This document shows positions 8,154-15,048 of a stretch of DNA of 64,000 bases, piece after piece. The stretch's first letter is position 1, and each line of letters begins with the position of its first letter. The DNA is taken from assembly GCA_021203205.1 (NCBI GenBank), contig JAJQBQ010000002.1, positions 8,653 through 72,652 on the forward strand. Direction: 5' to 3'. Below the pieces are notes generated by a model. That model was not told where the DNA came from and ran no database searches. It saw only the letters and a program-made list of their open reading frames with translations. The stretch is from Lachnospiraceae bacterium. GTDB taxonomy: Bacteria; Bacillota; Clostridia; Lachnospirales; Lachnospiraceae. Made by a program: the position numbers and the translations under genes.

Positions 8154-9098
8154 CTATCTCTTTACTTCCCTCTGCCGTCTCCGATACATCTCCAGCGCCT
8201 TTACGATGGTCTCCTCCATCTTCTTCGCTGATGTTCCCGGAGCAAAATATTTGCTGATCCGCTCCTTCGGCATCCGGAACTGTTCCACCTGATTCGGCTT
8301 TTCCTCCTGCATGATAGATAAGATCACATCCGGATGCAGCTTCCCTTCCTGTGAAAACTTACGCATCTTGATTGCCTGCTCATGAGAAGGCGTACAGTCC
8401 TCACTCTCCATTGTTTCAAGCAGAGTGTACTGTTCCGTATCATTCAGATAAGACAGCTCCACCGCCGGGCGCATCGCCATTTGAAGCATTCCCTTTTCTT
8501 TCAGCACGGAGTTGTCTACAAGCTCCAGTATTTCGGGAATCAGGTAGGTGAGGCGGATATAACGAAACACCTGATCTCGACTTTCACCACTCTTCTTTCC
8601 GATTTCTGCTGCGGAATCCAACTTTGTCGCCACTGGCGATGAAGTTAAATCCGTCCTCTTTCCCTGTCTTTTCATAGCATCCATCTTCATCTTGTAAGCG
8701 AAGGCTTTCTCTGACGGAAGCAGCTGTTCCCGCTGCAGGTTCGAGTCCACCATGATTACTGTGGATTCATCGTCCGTCATTTCACGCACAATACAAGGAA
8801 TTGTATCAGCCCCAGCTAACTCACAGGCCAGCTTTCTCCTGTGCCCGGCGATCATCTCATAACCACCGTCAGGCTTCGGACGAACCAGCGCCGGTACAAG
8901 TACGCCGTACTGCTTCACACTTTCCGCCATCTCCATCATACCCTCATCCATCCGTACCTTAAACGGATGATCCGGGAAGTCTGTGATTTCTGACAGCGGG
9001 ATTTCCACAACCTTCTCCCTCTGTTCCTCATCCCGCTCAGCCTGTGTAGTGAAAAGGCCGTCTACATTTAACAGATCAGCTACATTATTCTTCCCCAA
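8154..9098 (-). CDS. parB: ParB-family partition protein (TTG start)
   Basis: 314 residues. The N-terminal ParB/Srx domain carries PxxHPFKVR and the GHRR CTP-binding motif near residue 85, followed by DSNLQREQLLPSEKA, the ParB linker, and a central HTH (AAEIGKKSGESRDQVFRYIRL). ParB-CTP clamps load at parS and recruit ParA. The start codon is TTG with AAGGAGG nine bases upstream, overlapping the end of parA by 14 bp. It is an element-type ParB rather than chromosomal Spo0J, because there is no oriC context and the neighbours are mobile-element genes. Confidence 0.85.
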   Translation of the reverse strand: MGKNNVADLLNVDGLFTTQAERDEEQREKVVEIPLSEITDFPDHPFKVRMDEGMMEMAESVKQYGVLVPALVRPKPDGGYEMIAGHRRKLACELAGADTIPCIVREMTDDESTVIMVDSNLQREQLLPSEKAFAYKMKMDAMKRQGKRTDLTSSPVATKLDSAAEIGKKSGESRDQVFRYIRLTYLIPEILELVDNSVLKEKGMLQMAMRPAVELSYLNDTEQYTLLETMESEDCTPSHEQAIKMRKFSQEGKLHPDVILSIMQEEKPNQVEQFRMPKERISKYFAPGTSAKKMEETIVKALEMYRRRQREVKR

Positions 9099-9876
9099 TG
9101 GCCAGTACCTCCTTTACCAGATTTCGATAAGCATCCGCCGCTTTTCCTTTGGGGTCATGCAGGAAAATGCTCTTGTCCGCCGTACTGATCTCTGCCAGAC
9201 GAACTGTGGCCGGTATGACCGTATGCAGAACCGGCAGATGTTTTCCAAAATTCTCTTTGACCGCTGCAGCCGTTTCCTTACGGAAATTGGTCTCATTTAC
9301 CATCGTCAGAAATATGCCGCCTACCTGCAGCTTTGTGTTGATCTGGCGTTTGATACTCTGTACCGTCCCCAGAAGCTCCGTCATGTCCTGTGCTGCCAGG
9401 TAATCTGCCTGTACCGGCACCAGCACGTAGTCTGATGCGGACAGCGCATTGATGACCAGCATCCCCAGCGATGGACGGCAATCCAGCAGGACATAATCGT
9501 AATCGTCTTTTACACTGTCTACATACTGGCGCAGCACCGTCTCACGGCTCATCACATTGACCAGGCCCACCTCCACGGCAGACAAAACACGATTCCCCGG
9601 CACGAAGTCAAAGCCTTCCTTGTGGTGCATGATCTCCGGGTGCTCCGCCTGCTGTACGCCCGCGATCACATCATTCATCGCTGTACCGAGGGATACCGGC
9701 AGATCATGAGGCTTTCTTAAGCCCAGCATCTTTGAAAGATCACCCTGGGGGTCGACGTCCAAAAGTAACACCTTCTTCCCACACATAGCCATTCCGGCAC
9801 CAATATTGTACACACTGGTGCTCTTGCCGACACCGCCCTTCTGATTGGCGACGGCGATCACTTTTGTTTTCATCAT
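9085..9876 (-). CDS. parA: ParA-family partition ATPase
   Basis: 263 residues with the deviant Walker A NQKGGVGKST at residues 11-20, LLLDVDPQGD as A' and VLLDCRPSLG as Walker B, as in Soj/ParA. It binds DNA non-specifically and positions ParB-bound DNA. A short protein lacking an N-terminal HTH is type Ib-like. It is the first gene of a two-gene operon with a good promoter at 9924-9952. Confidence 0.9.
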   Translation of the reverse strand: MMKTKVIAVANQKGGVGKSTSVYNIGAGMAMCGKKVLLLDVDPQGDLSKMLGLRKPHDLPVSLGTAMNDVIAGVQQAEHPEIMHHKEGFDFVPGNRVLSAVEVGLVNVMSRETVLRQYVDSVKDDYDYVLLDCRPSLGMLVINALSASDYVLVPVQADYLAAQDMTELLGTVQSIKRQINTKLQVGGIFLTMVNETNFRKETAAAVKENFGKHLPVLHTVIPATVRLAEISTADKSIFLHDPKGKAADAYRNLVKEVLAIGEE

Positions 9877-9923
9877 AGTCAGTTTCTACCTCTCTTTCAT
9901 ATATTCAACCGGCGGTATCACAG

Positions 9924-9952
9924 AATATAGGTGACGCGCCGATTCTCTACAA
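9924..9952 (-). promoter_or_regulatory. predicted sigma-A promoter of parA-parB
   Basis: Minus-strand TTGTAG and TATATT with a 17-base spacer, about 40 bases before the parA ATG. Confidence 0.55.
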
Positions 9953-9957
9953 TAATG

Positions 9958-9992
9958 AAAAAAGCCGCTTACTCCAAACGAAGTAAGCGGCT
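9958..9992 (-). terminator. intrinsic terminator upstream of parA, with no gene before it
   Basis: An 11-bp perfect stem (AGCCGCTTACT/AGTAAGCGGCT) followed on the minus strand by T6. No minus-strand gene lies between here and the rpsI terminator at 10.66 kb, so it either insulates parA or ends an untranslated RNA. Confidence 0.8.
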
Positions 9993-10217
9993 GCACCTGT
10001 ATTTCCATATGAACTTTTCTTCACGGAAGCTTCTCTGATTTTCCTCTCATAGAATCCCCTGATTTCCTCAACCGGTAAACTTTTTCATGGTCATTTACGT
10101 GCCCCATGATCTGTAAAATGAGCCGCAAAATCAGCAGATTCCCATCGCTCCAAAACCACTGTTTTACAGCGAATTCAGCCCACCACGACAAACAACTTAA
10201 AGTTCATCCGGTTTGGC

Positions 10218-10405
10218 GATTCATGGTCGCCTCCCCTGCATTCGCAACAGTTGCGTCCAAGTGTCCCATACTAATCAAAATTGATGCGCAACTGTTGCTC
10301 ATGAGGGGAGGTGACTGTTGCACAGTCAACCTCTGTGAGTCAATAATTCCCCTTACGAGCAAGCTCGACGTAGAATTATTGACTCACAGAGGCTGACCAT
10401 GAATC
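10218..10405. repeat. nested inverted repeats, cloverleaf-like
   Basis: An 11-bp perfect outer stem (GATTCATGGTC 10218-10228 with 10395-10405) encloses two long hairpins. Hairpin 1 pairs 10244-10255 with 10287-10298 perfectly and extends outward via 10226-10237 with 10304-10315. Hairpin 2 pairs 10325-10349 with 10373-10397 at 24 of 25 positions, with a small CGAGC/GCTCG palindrome in its loop. No convincing coding frame runs through it. It lies between the element's parA and chromosomal rpsI. Confidence 0.8.
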
Positions 10406-10500
10406 AGTAACCAAAGAAAACAAATCCGGTGATCCCTTTCAAATCTTTTCAAAAAATCGGGCCTTACGGATTGTACATTGTATACAAGATCTCCGAATTA

Positions 10501-10561
10501 TTGCCCCCTTTTTTAATCAAAAAACTTCGCACATCGATTTTTGCCCCATTTTTAATCAAAA
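10501..10561. repeat. direct repeats, iteron-like
   Basis: TTGCCCC followed by a T-run and AATCAAAA occurs at 10501-10522 and 10541-10561, 40 bases apart. AATCAAAA also occurs at 10273. The rest of 10406-10650 shows no gene. Confidence 0.4.
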
Positions 10562-10654
10562 TTTTCGGTACAGAAAAGGCCAAATCCGGTCAATTTCATT
10601 CAAACGCGACAAACCTGACAGTTGCTTAAAAGTTCTTTCAAAAGCCAAAAAGCG

Positions 10655-10693
10655 TCAAAAAACCCCGGAAAATGGTGTTTTTCCGGGGTTTTG
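10655..10693 (-). terminator. intrinsic terminator of rplM-rpsI
   Basis: AACCCCGGAAAA (10661-10672) pairs perfectly with TTTTCCGGGGTT (10679-10690) and is followed by T6 on the minus strand, 30 bases after the rpsI stop. Confidence 0.9.
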
Positions 10694-10723
10694 AACCGTT
10701 TTGAAGTGCTTTGTACAGCCTGA

Positions 10724-11116
10724 TTATCTCTTGCTGAACTGCGGTGCACGACGAGCCGCTTTGAGACCGTATTTCTTTCTCTCTTTCATACGAGGATCTC
10801 TCGTAAGGTATCCTGCCTTCTTGAGTACCGGACGAAGCTCCGGATCTGCTACGATCAGGGCTCTCGCGATACCGTGACGGATCGCGCCGGCCTGTCCGGT
10901 GGTGCCACCGCCGCCGACATTCACCAGAATGTCATACTTGCCTGCGGTGTTTGTCAGCTTCAGCGGCTGACGAACCACTACCTTTAAGGTCTCCGGTCCG
11001 AAATAGTCATCAAGATCTCTCTTATTCACGGTGATCTTGCCGCTGCCTGGGGTCAAATATACTCTTGCAACACTGCTTTTTCTTCTGCCAGTGCCATAAT
11101 ATCTTGCTGATGCCAT
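10724..11116 (-). CDS. rpsI: 30S ribosomal protein S9
   Basis: 130 residues, full length. It begins [20 protein letters not shown] and ends in the basic RAPQFSKR tail that reaches the P-site tRNA. It follows rplM by 19 bp in the conserved L13-S9 operon. The 3' end of rpsI is a known target for integrative elements in Firmicutes, and the mobile-element region begins just beyond its terminator, though no att repeat was seen. Confidence 0.97.
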   Translation of the reverse strand: MASARYYGTGRRKSSVARVYLTPGSGKITVNKRDLDDYFGPETLKVVVRQPLKLTNTAGKYDILVNVGGGGTTGQAGAIRHGIARALIVADPELRPVLKKAGYLTRDPRMKERKKYGLKAARRAPQFSKR

Positions 11117-11135
11117 GTCTTACTCCTCCTCTCCG

Positions 11136-11564
11136 TTAAAATGTCAGAACTTCCGGCTTCTGCGCTGCATGCGGATGCTCAGGTCCTGCATAAACGAAAA
11201 GCTTTCTATACATGTCTCTTCCCAAAGGTCCCTTCGGAAGCATACCCTTCACAGCGTGCTCAATCACGCGCTCCGGATGCTTTGCAAGCATCTCGTCCAG
11301 ACGGGTTTCCTTTACGCCGCCGGCATAATCCGAATGGGTTACGTATACTTTCTGACTCAGCTTCTTGCCGGTAACCTTTACCTTGTCTGCATTAATCACG
11401 ATTACATAATCGCCTGTGTCAATAAACGGCGTATACTGAGGCTTGTTCTTGCCTCTTAAAACGCTGGCAATCTGGGAAGCCATGCGTCCTAATGTCTGTC
11501 CCGAAGCGTCAACGACATACCACTTTCTTTCAATCGTTGCCGGGGTAGCTACATAGGTTTTCAT
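11136..11564 (-). CDS. rplM: 50S ribosomal protein L13
   Basis: 142 residues with the family landmarks [16 protein letters not shown], the KVKVTGKK and GLLP-like [11 protein letters not shown] segments. AGGAGGTAGGTCGG precedes the ATG. It is the first gene of the rplM-rpsI unit, which has its own strong promoter at 11776-11804 and a roughly 200-base leader. Confidence 0.97.
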   Translation of the reverse strand: MKTYVATPATIERKWYVVDASGQTLGRMASQIASVLRGKNKPQYTPFIDTGDYVIVINADKVKVTGKKLSQKVYVTHSDYAGGVKETRLDEMLAKHPERVIEHAVKGMLPKGPLGRDMYRKLFVYAGPEHPHAAQKPEVLTF

Positions 11565-11769
11565 CCGACCTACCTCCTGTATCCTGTACGTTCAAATTTA
11601 GATAATATTTTAAAAATTAATTTGTGATTGTGCTTCTGCCATCAACTGTGATGCGTCATTTGAAATAGCCTTACTTTAAGTTCCGATACTGCCGGGGCTT
11701 GTGACAATAACAGACTGAAAGCTGCTGCATTTCTTATGTACGGCAACATAAATAGGCAGGCCGCAACAA
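11565..11769 (-). promoter_or_regulatory. rplM 5' leader (possible autoregulatory leader)
   Basis: Predicted transcription from 11776-11804 gives about 200 untranslated bases before rplM. L13 leaders are known in Firmicutes as autogenous control elements; I could not match a specific consensus by eye, so regulation is inferred from position only. Confidence 0.35.
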
Positions 11770-11775
11770 CTTGAG

Positions 11776-11804
11776 ATTATATTATAAGTAGGAAATCATG
11801 TCAA
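11776..11804 (-). promoter_or_regulatory. strong sigma-A promoter of rplM-rpsI
   Basis: Minus-strand TTGACA and TATAAT, both perfect consensus, with a 17-base spacer. Confidence 0.9.
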
Positions 11805-11971
11805 CCGGAAATTTAACTTTTTACATTGAAATTTTTCGTTTAATTTCTAATTACCGTACATTTTGCCAAGTACAGAATTGTCCGTAAACAGGACGTTTGC
11901 GTGAGACGATTCATGCATCGGTGGCCGCCGGGAACGCAGTCGACGGAAATTCTGCCAGGCAAAATGGGCGG

Positions 11972-12733
11972 TTAATCGGGAAGCGTGGACTGGTTAATTC
12001 GAAAAGAAAACGCCCGTTCTCTGATTTGCTCCCCCAACTCTTCTGCCAGAGCTTTCATGCCCTCCTCATCCTCTACATCAAACCGGGCCGGAAGTGGGCT
12101 ATCAATATCAATGACCCCCCAAACTTCTCCATCCACGAAAACAGGTGTTACGATCTCAGATGCTGTCGCGAGGTCACAGGCGATGTGGTTGCAGCAGCTT
12201 CTTACATCATCCACACGCTGCTGGCAGCGGCTTTCCACCGCCGTTCCGCACACGCCGCTGCCGACTTTGATGTGCGCCACCGCCGGTTTCCCCTGAAATG
12301 GGCCGAGTACCAGACTCCGTTTTATCCGGTTTTCTTTCTTATCCTCGATTTGAATTCCATTTTGATTTTCAACCAGTTTTTCGTTCTGATCCCCGTTTTG
12401 ATTTTCAATCACTCCTTCGTTCTGATACCCGTTTTGATTTTCAACCAGTCTTTCGTTCTGATCCCCGTTTTGATTTTCAATCAGACTTTCATTCTGATCC
12501 CCCTTTTGATCTTCAGTCGAATTTACATCCTGATTCTTCGGTTTTTCCATCAGGTCTTTCATGATATAAAATCCCACCCAGTTGACCTGGTCAAGATAAA
12601 GATTCAGCATTGCCGATGTATTGGCAAGCGCCGCGTACAAATCTGGGGTCTCCCGAAAAATATCTTTGATATGCTGTACCATGGCAGCGTACATCTCTTT
12701 TTGGGTATAAACTTTTTTCTTTATGATATCCAT
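11972..12733 (-). CDS. msrC: free methionine-(R)-sulfoxide reductase (GAF domain) with tandem-repeat insertion
   Basis: 253 residues against about 160 for the family. The fRMsr landmarks are present in order: LANTSAMLN, NWVGFYI, LVLGPFQGKPAV, GSGVCGTA, DDVRSCCNHIACD, SEIVTPV and GVIDIDSP. The GVCG and HIACD cysteines match the catalytic and resolving positions. The enzyme reduces free Met-R-sulfoxide with thioredoxin. Between NWVGFYI and LVLGPFQG a roughly 90-residue insertion of 12-residue ENQNGDQNExLV repeats (36-bp DNA repeats, 12364-12507) replaces a short loop. GGAGG lies 12 bases upstream of the ATG. The PGH of most homologues reads CNH here. Confidence 0.85.
   Translation of the reverse strand: MDIIKKKVYTQKEMYAAMVQHIKDIFRETPDLYAALANTSAMLNLYLDQVNWVGFYIMKDLMEKPKNQDVNSTEDQKGDQNESLIENQNGDQNERLVENQNGYQNEGVIENQNGDQNEKLVENQNGIQIEDKKENRIKRSLVLGPFQGKPAVAHIKVGSGVCGTAVESRCQQRVDDVRSCCNHIACDLATASEIVTPVFVDGEVWGVIDIDSPLPARFDVEDEEGMKALAEELGEQIRERAFSFRINQSTLPD
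12364..12507. repeat. 36-bp tandem repeat, four full units, in frame
   Basis: Units start at 12364, 12400, 12436 and 12472, with degenerate partial units on both sides (from about 12347 and to about 12543). Each encodes a 12-residue Asn/Gln/Glu-rich unit. Because the unit is a multiple of three, slippage changes length without breaking the reading frame. Confidence 0.9.
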
Positions 12734-12753
12734 TTTTTTCGTATGCCTCCGCT

Positions 12754-12939
12754 TTATGCAAATTTTCCGCTTTTCTGATTTTCCGGATAAGAAAACATCC
12801 GGATTTCATCTCTCAATTCGAGAAAGAATACGGCAGTAATTCCATCTTGCGTACCACCGAATATTTTCTCTGTTTGGTGAGGATTCATACAATAATAATT
12901 CTTTGCCTTTGTCACAGAATATTTTCTCAATTGTGTCAT
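12754..12939 (-). CDS. small hypothetical protein overlapping the truA stop
   Basis: 61 residues starting at ATG 12937-12939, sharing ATGA with the truA stop (4-bp overlap), a layout typical of translational coupling. No separate ribosome binding site and no recognised domain; composition is unremarkable. It may be real only by virtue of coupling. Confidence 0.3.
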   Translation of the reverse strand: MTQLRKYSVTKAKNYYCMNPHQTEKIFGGTQDGITAVFFLELRDEIRMFSYPENQKSGKFA

Positions 12940-13703
12940 TTGTCATTTTGATTGTGGGTGTTTTCTTCGCTGAACTCAATCCCCACCAGCGTCAGCCCTC
13001 TAGCCGGTGATTTCGGGCCGGCTACGCCACGCTTTTTATCCTCAAGGATTTCCCACACATGTTCCGGCGGGTAGATGTGCAGCCCCACGCGGATCAGTGT
13101 CCCCGCAATCAGGCGCACCATATTGTAGAGGAACCCATTGCCGCGCACACGGATCGTAATCATATCGCCTTCTTTTTGCACAGATAGCTCATAGATCGTC
13201 CTTACCGTACTTAAGACCTGCGTGTGGGATGAGCTGAAACTGATAAAATCGTGCTCACCCACAAGATACCGTGCTGCTTCTACCATCGCCTCCACATCGA
13301 GCGGATAATAGACAAAGTAAGAATACAGGCGTTCGGTCGGCACAGGGAACTTCCGGTTCAGGATCCGATATTCATAGATTTTCGTGCTGTCACAGTGTCT
13401 GGGATGAAAATCGGCATTTACCTCTTCTGAGCTTTGAATGCGAATATCCTCCGGCAGTCTTTTGTTTAGCGCATAGGAAATCTTCTCCGGAGGGATTCTC
13501 GTCTCCGTGTCAAAGACAGCCACATTGCCCAGCGCATGCACACCGGAATCCGTGCGGCTCGCGCCGATCACAGTGACCGTCTCGCCCAGGAGGGCAGACA
13601 ACTCGTGGTTCAACACAGCTTCTACGCTTACACCATTATCCTGAATCTGCCATCCGCAGTAATTTGTGCCGTCGTAGGCAATGACAAGTTTTATACGTTT
13701 CAT
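12936..13703 (-). CDS. truA: tRNA pseudouridine(38-40) synthase
   Basis: 255 residues from ATG 13703 (GGAAGGAAA upstream); a longer frame to 13769 lacks a site. IAYDGTNYCGWQIQ opens the domain, and GASRTDSGVHALGNVAVF contains the catalytic aspartate. The RVRGNGFLYNMVRLIAGTLI segment is conserved. Modifies anticodon-arm uridines. Its place after ecfT and before rplM is the standard Firmicutes order. Confidence 0.95.
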   Translation of the reverse strand: MKRIKLVIAYDGTNYCGWQIQDNGVSVEAVLNHELSALLGETVTVIGASRTDSGVHALGNVAVFDTETRIPPEKISYALNKRLPEDIRIQSSEEVNADFHPRHCDSTKIYEYRILNRKFPVPTERLYSYFVYYPLDVEAMVEAARYLVGEHDFISFSSSHTQVLSTVRTIYELSVQKEGDMITIRVRGNGFLYNMVRLIAGTLIRVGLHIYPPEHVWEILEDKKRGVAGPKSPARGLTLVGIEFSEENTHNQNDK

Positions 13704-13868
13704 CGCTTTTAAATTTCCTTCCCTGCGTTCAGTGTTCGGCCTTCTTTTTTGAAATATATAAAAGAGCAAAGCACAGCATTTCGATCAACTCCCGTTATCT
13801 AAATGTGATACGAAACCGGTGTTTCTTTTCTGCTACATGAACTCTTCATCCCCATATAATAATGCTTA

Positions 13869-14014
13869 TGACACCGCAGATTCCAAACACTTGCATTCGG
13901 TGCGATCGTCCGATTTTTGAATGGAACATTTTTTGTGAAGCAAAATGTCGTCGAGTTCCGCAAAGCGGAACTCTTGTGCTTACGCACTGACTTCGACTTC
14001 TGACTCTGGTGTCA
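13869..14014. mobile_element. MITE-like element, copy 1
   Basis: A 146-base non-coding segment bounded by perfect inverted termini TGACACC and GGTGTCA. It carries an internal hairpin GAGTTCCGC/GCGGAACTC (13952-13972) and a GATTCCAAACAC stretch shared with the copy at 14852-15048. It fills most of the truA-ecfT gap (13704-14019). The minus-strand frame at 13799-13987 within it looks non-coding. Confidence 0.55.
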
Positions 14015-14019
14015 CACTC

Positions 14020-14817
14020 TTATAATATCATTCTGACAAATACAGAAATCGAAAAGAATAACAACATAACTGCATATCCGATATAATCTGCCCTGTGATA
14101 GACCAGCGGATGAAGGCTTCCTCTCTCCCCCGCATACCCATAGCACCTGGCATCCATCGCCACTGCGAGATCCTGCGCCCGCTTTACCGACGATACAAAC
14201 AAAGGCACAAAGATAGCAGCAAGCTTTCCGGCCCGCTGTATCAGGTTTCCTTCCGAGAAATTCGCTCCTCTGGCGATCTGCGCCTTGCGTATCCGTGCAG
14301 CCTCCTCATTCAGGACCGGGATAAACCGCAACGCGATCGTCACGATCATCGCGATATCACTCACCGGAACGCCGATTTTTGTGAGAGAATGCATGGCTTT
14401 TGCAAGGCCATCGGCCAGCTTTTCCGGTGTCGTTGTAAAAGTCAGCAGCGAACTGGCCACCACGGCCAGCATCAGCCTCCAGAAAAGCATGGCGCCCCTG
14501 CGCATACCTTCCACGGTAATGTGCAGAAATCCAAACCTAAGCACTTCCGTCCCTTCAGTGCAAAAGAAACAAAAGACAGATGTTATGAATAAAAATACCG
14601 TCACTCTTTTCATCGCCTGAAACATCATTTTCCCTGGGACACCAGAATTCATCCAGGCCAAAATGAGGATCAGCGTTAGTATAAGATACCACCAGGCAGT
14701 TGATATGAGAAACAACGGTATCAGATATAGAAACAGACCCATGAGCTTCACTCTCGGGTCAAGCTTATGGATGATGGAATTCCCCGGATAAAATTGTCCC
14801 AGACTCATACGGCTCAT
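14020..14817 (-). CDS. ecfT: ECF transporter transmembrane (T) component
   Basis: 265 residues from ATG 14817 (AAGGT upstream). MSLGQFYPGNSIIHKLDPRVKL is the characteristic EcfT opening. Several hydrophobic helices follow, then the ARIRKAQIARGANF coupling helix and VPLFVSSVKRAQDLAVAMDARCY, the second Ala-Arg-Gly-type coupling motif. It couples the ATPase to vitamin-binding S components encoded elsewhere. No S component is present in the window. A MITE-like insertion separates it from ecfA. Confidence 0.93.
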   Translation of the reverse strand: MSRMSLGQFYPGNSIIHKLDPRVKLMGLFLYLIPLFLISTAWWYLILTLILILAWMNSGVPGKMMFQAMKRVTVFLFITSVFCFFCTEGTEVLRFGFLHITVEGMRRGAMLFWRLMLAVVASSLLTFTTTPEKLADGLAKAMHSLTKIGVPVSDIAMIVTIALRFIPVLNEEAARIRKAQIARGANFSEGNLIQRAGKLAAIFVPLFVSSVKRAQDLAVAMDARCYGYAGERGSLHPLVYHRADYIGYAVMLLFFSISVFVRMIL

Positions 14818-14851
14818 GCTTATTCTACCTTTTTCATGATTTATATCAACA

Positions 14852-15048
14852 TGACACCAGAGGTAAAAGCACAGGAATCGGATGCTCGCATCTGGATTCA
14901 TGTGTTTGGAACCCGTAAAACATGAGGATGCAGCCAATTTTAACCAAAAACGGGTCAAAATTAAGCGGAATCCGAATATTTTTAGGATTGCAGGAGCACA
15001 TGATTAAACGCTTCGCGTTGACTCGGCGTGGAGCAATCCGTGGTGTCA
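14852..15048. mobile_element. MITE-like element, copy 2, overlapping the 3' end of ecfA
   Basis: 197 bases with perfect terminal TGACACC/GGTGTCA. Its reverse complement starts ATGACACCACGGATTGCTCC, close to the starts of the copies at 43542 and 48131. It contains AACGC/GCGTT (around 15007-15019). The ecfA reading frame runs 67 bases into it before stopping at 14982. Confidence 0.6.

Noticed and set aside
8154-9876. Chromosomal soj/spo0J near oriC
   Set aside because: No dnaA, gidB, rpmH or other oriC neighbours; the context is mobile-element genes.
10106-10629. Open frames across the structured region before rpsI
   Set aside because: They run through inverted repeats, lack ribosome binding sites and show no protein-like composition.
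12364-12507. CRISPR-like repeat array
   Set aside because: Units are contiguous 36-bp tandem repeats without spacers and lie in frame inside a gene.
13799-13987. 62-residue minus-strand frame between truA and ecfT
   Set aside because: Lies within the MITE-like element and has no ribosome binding site.
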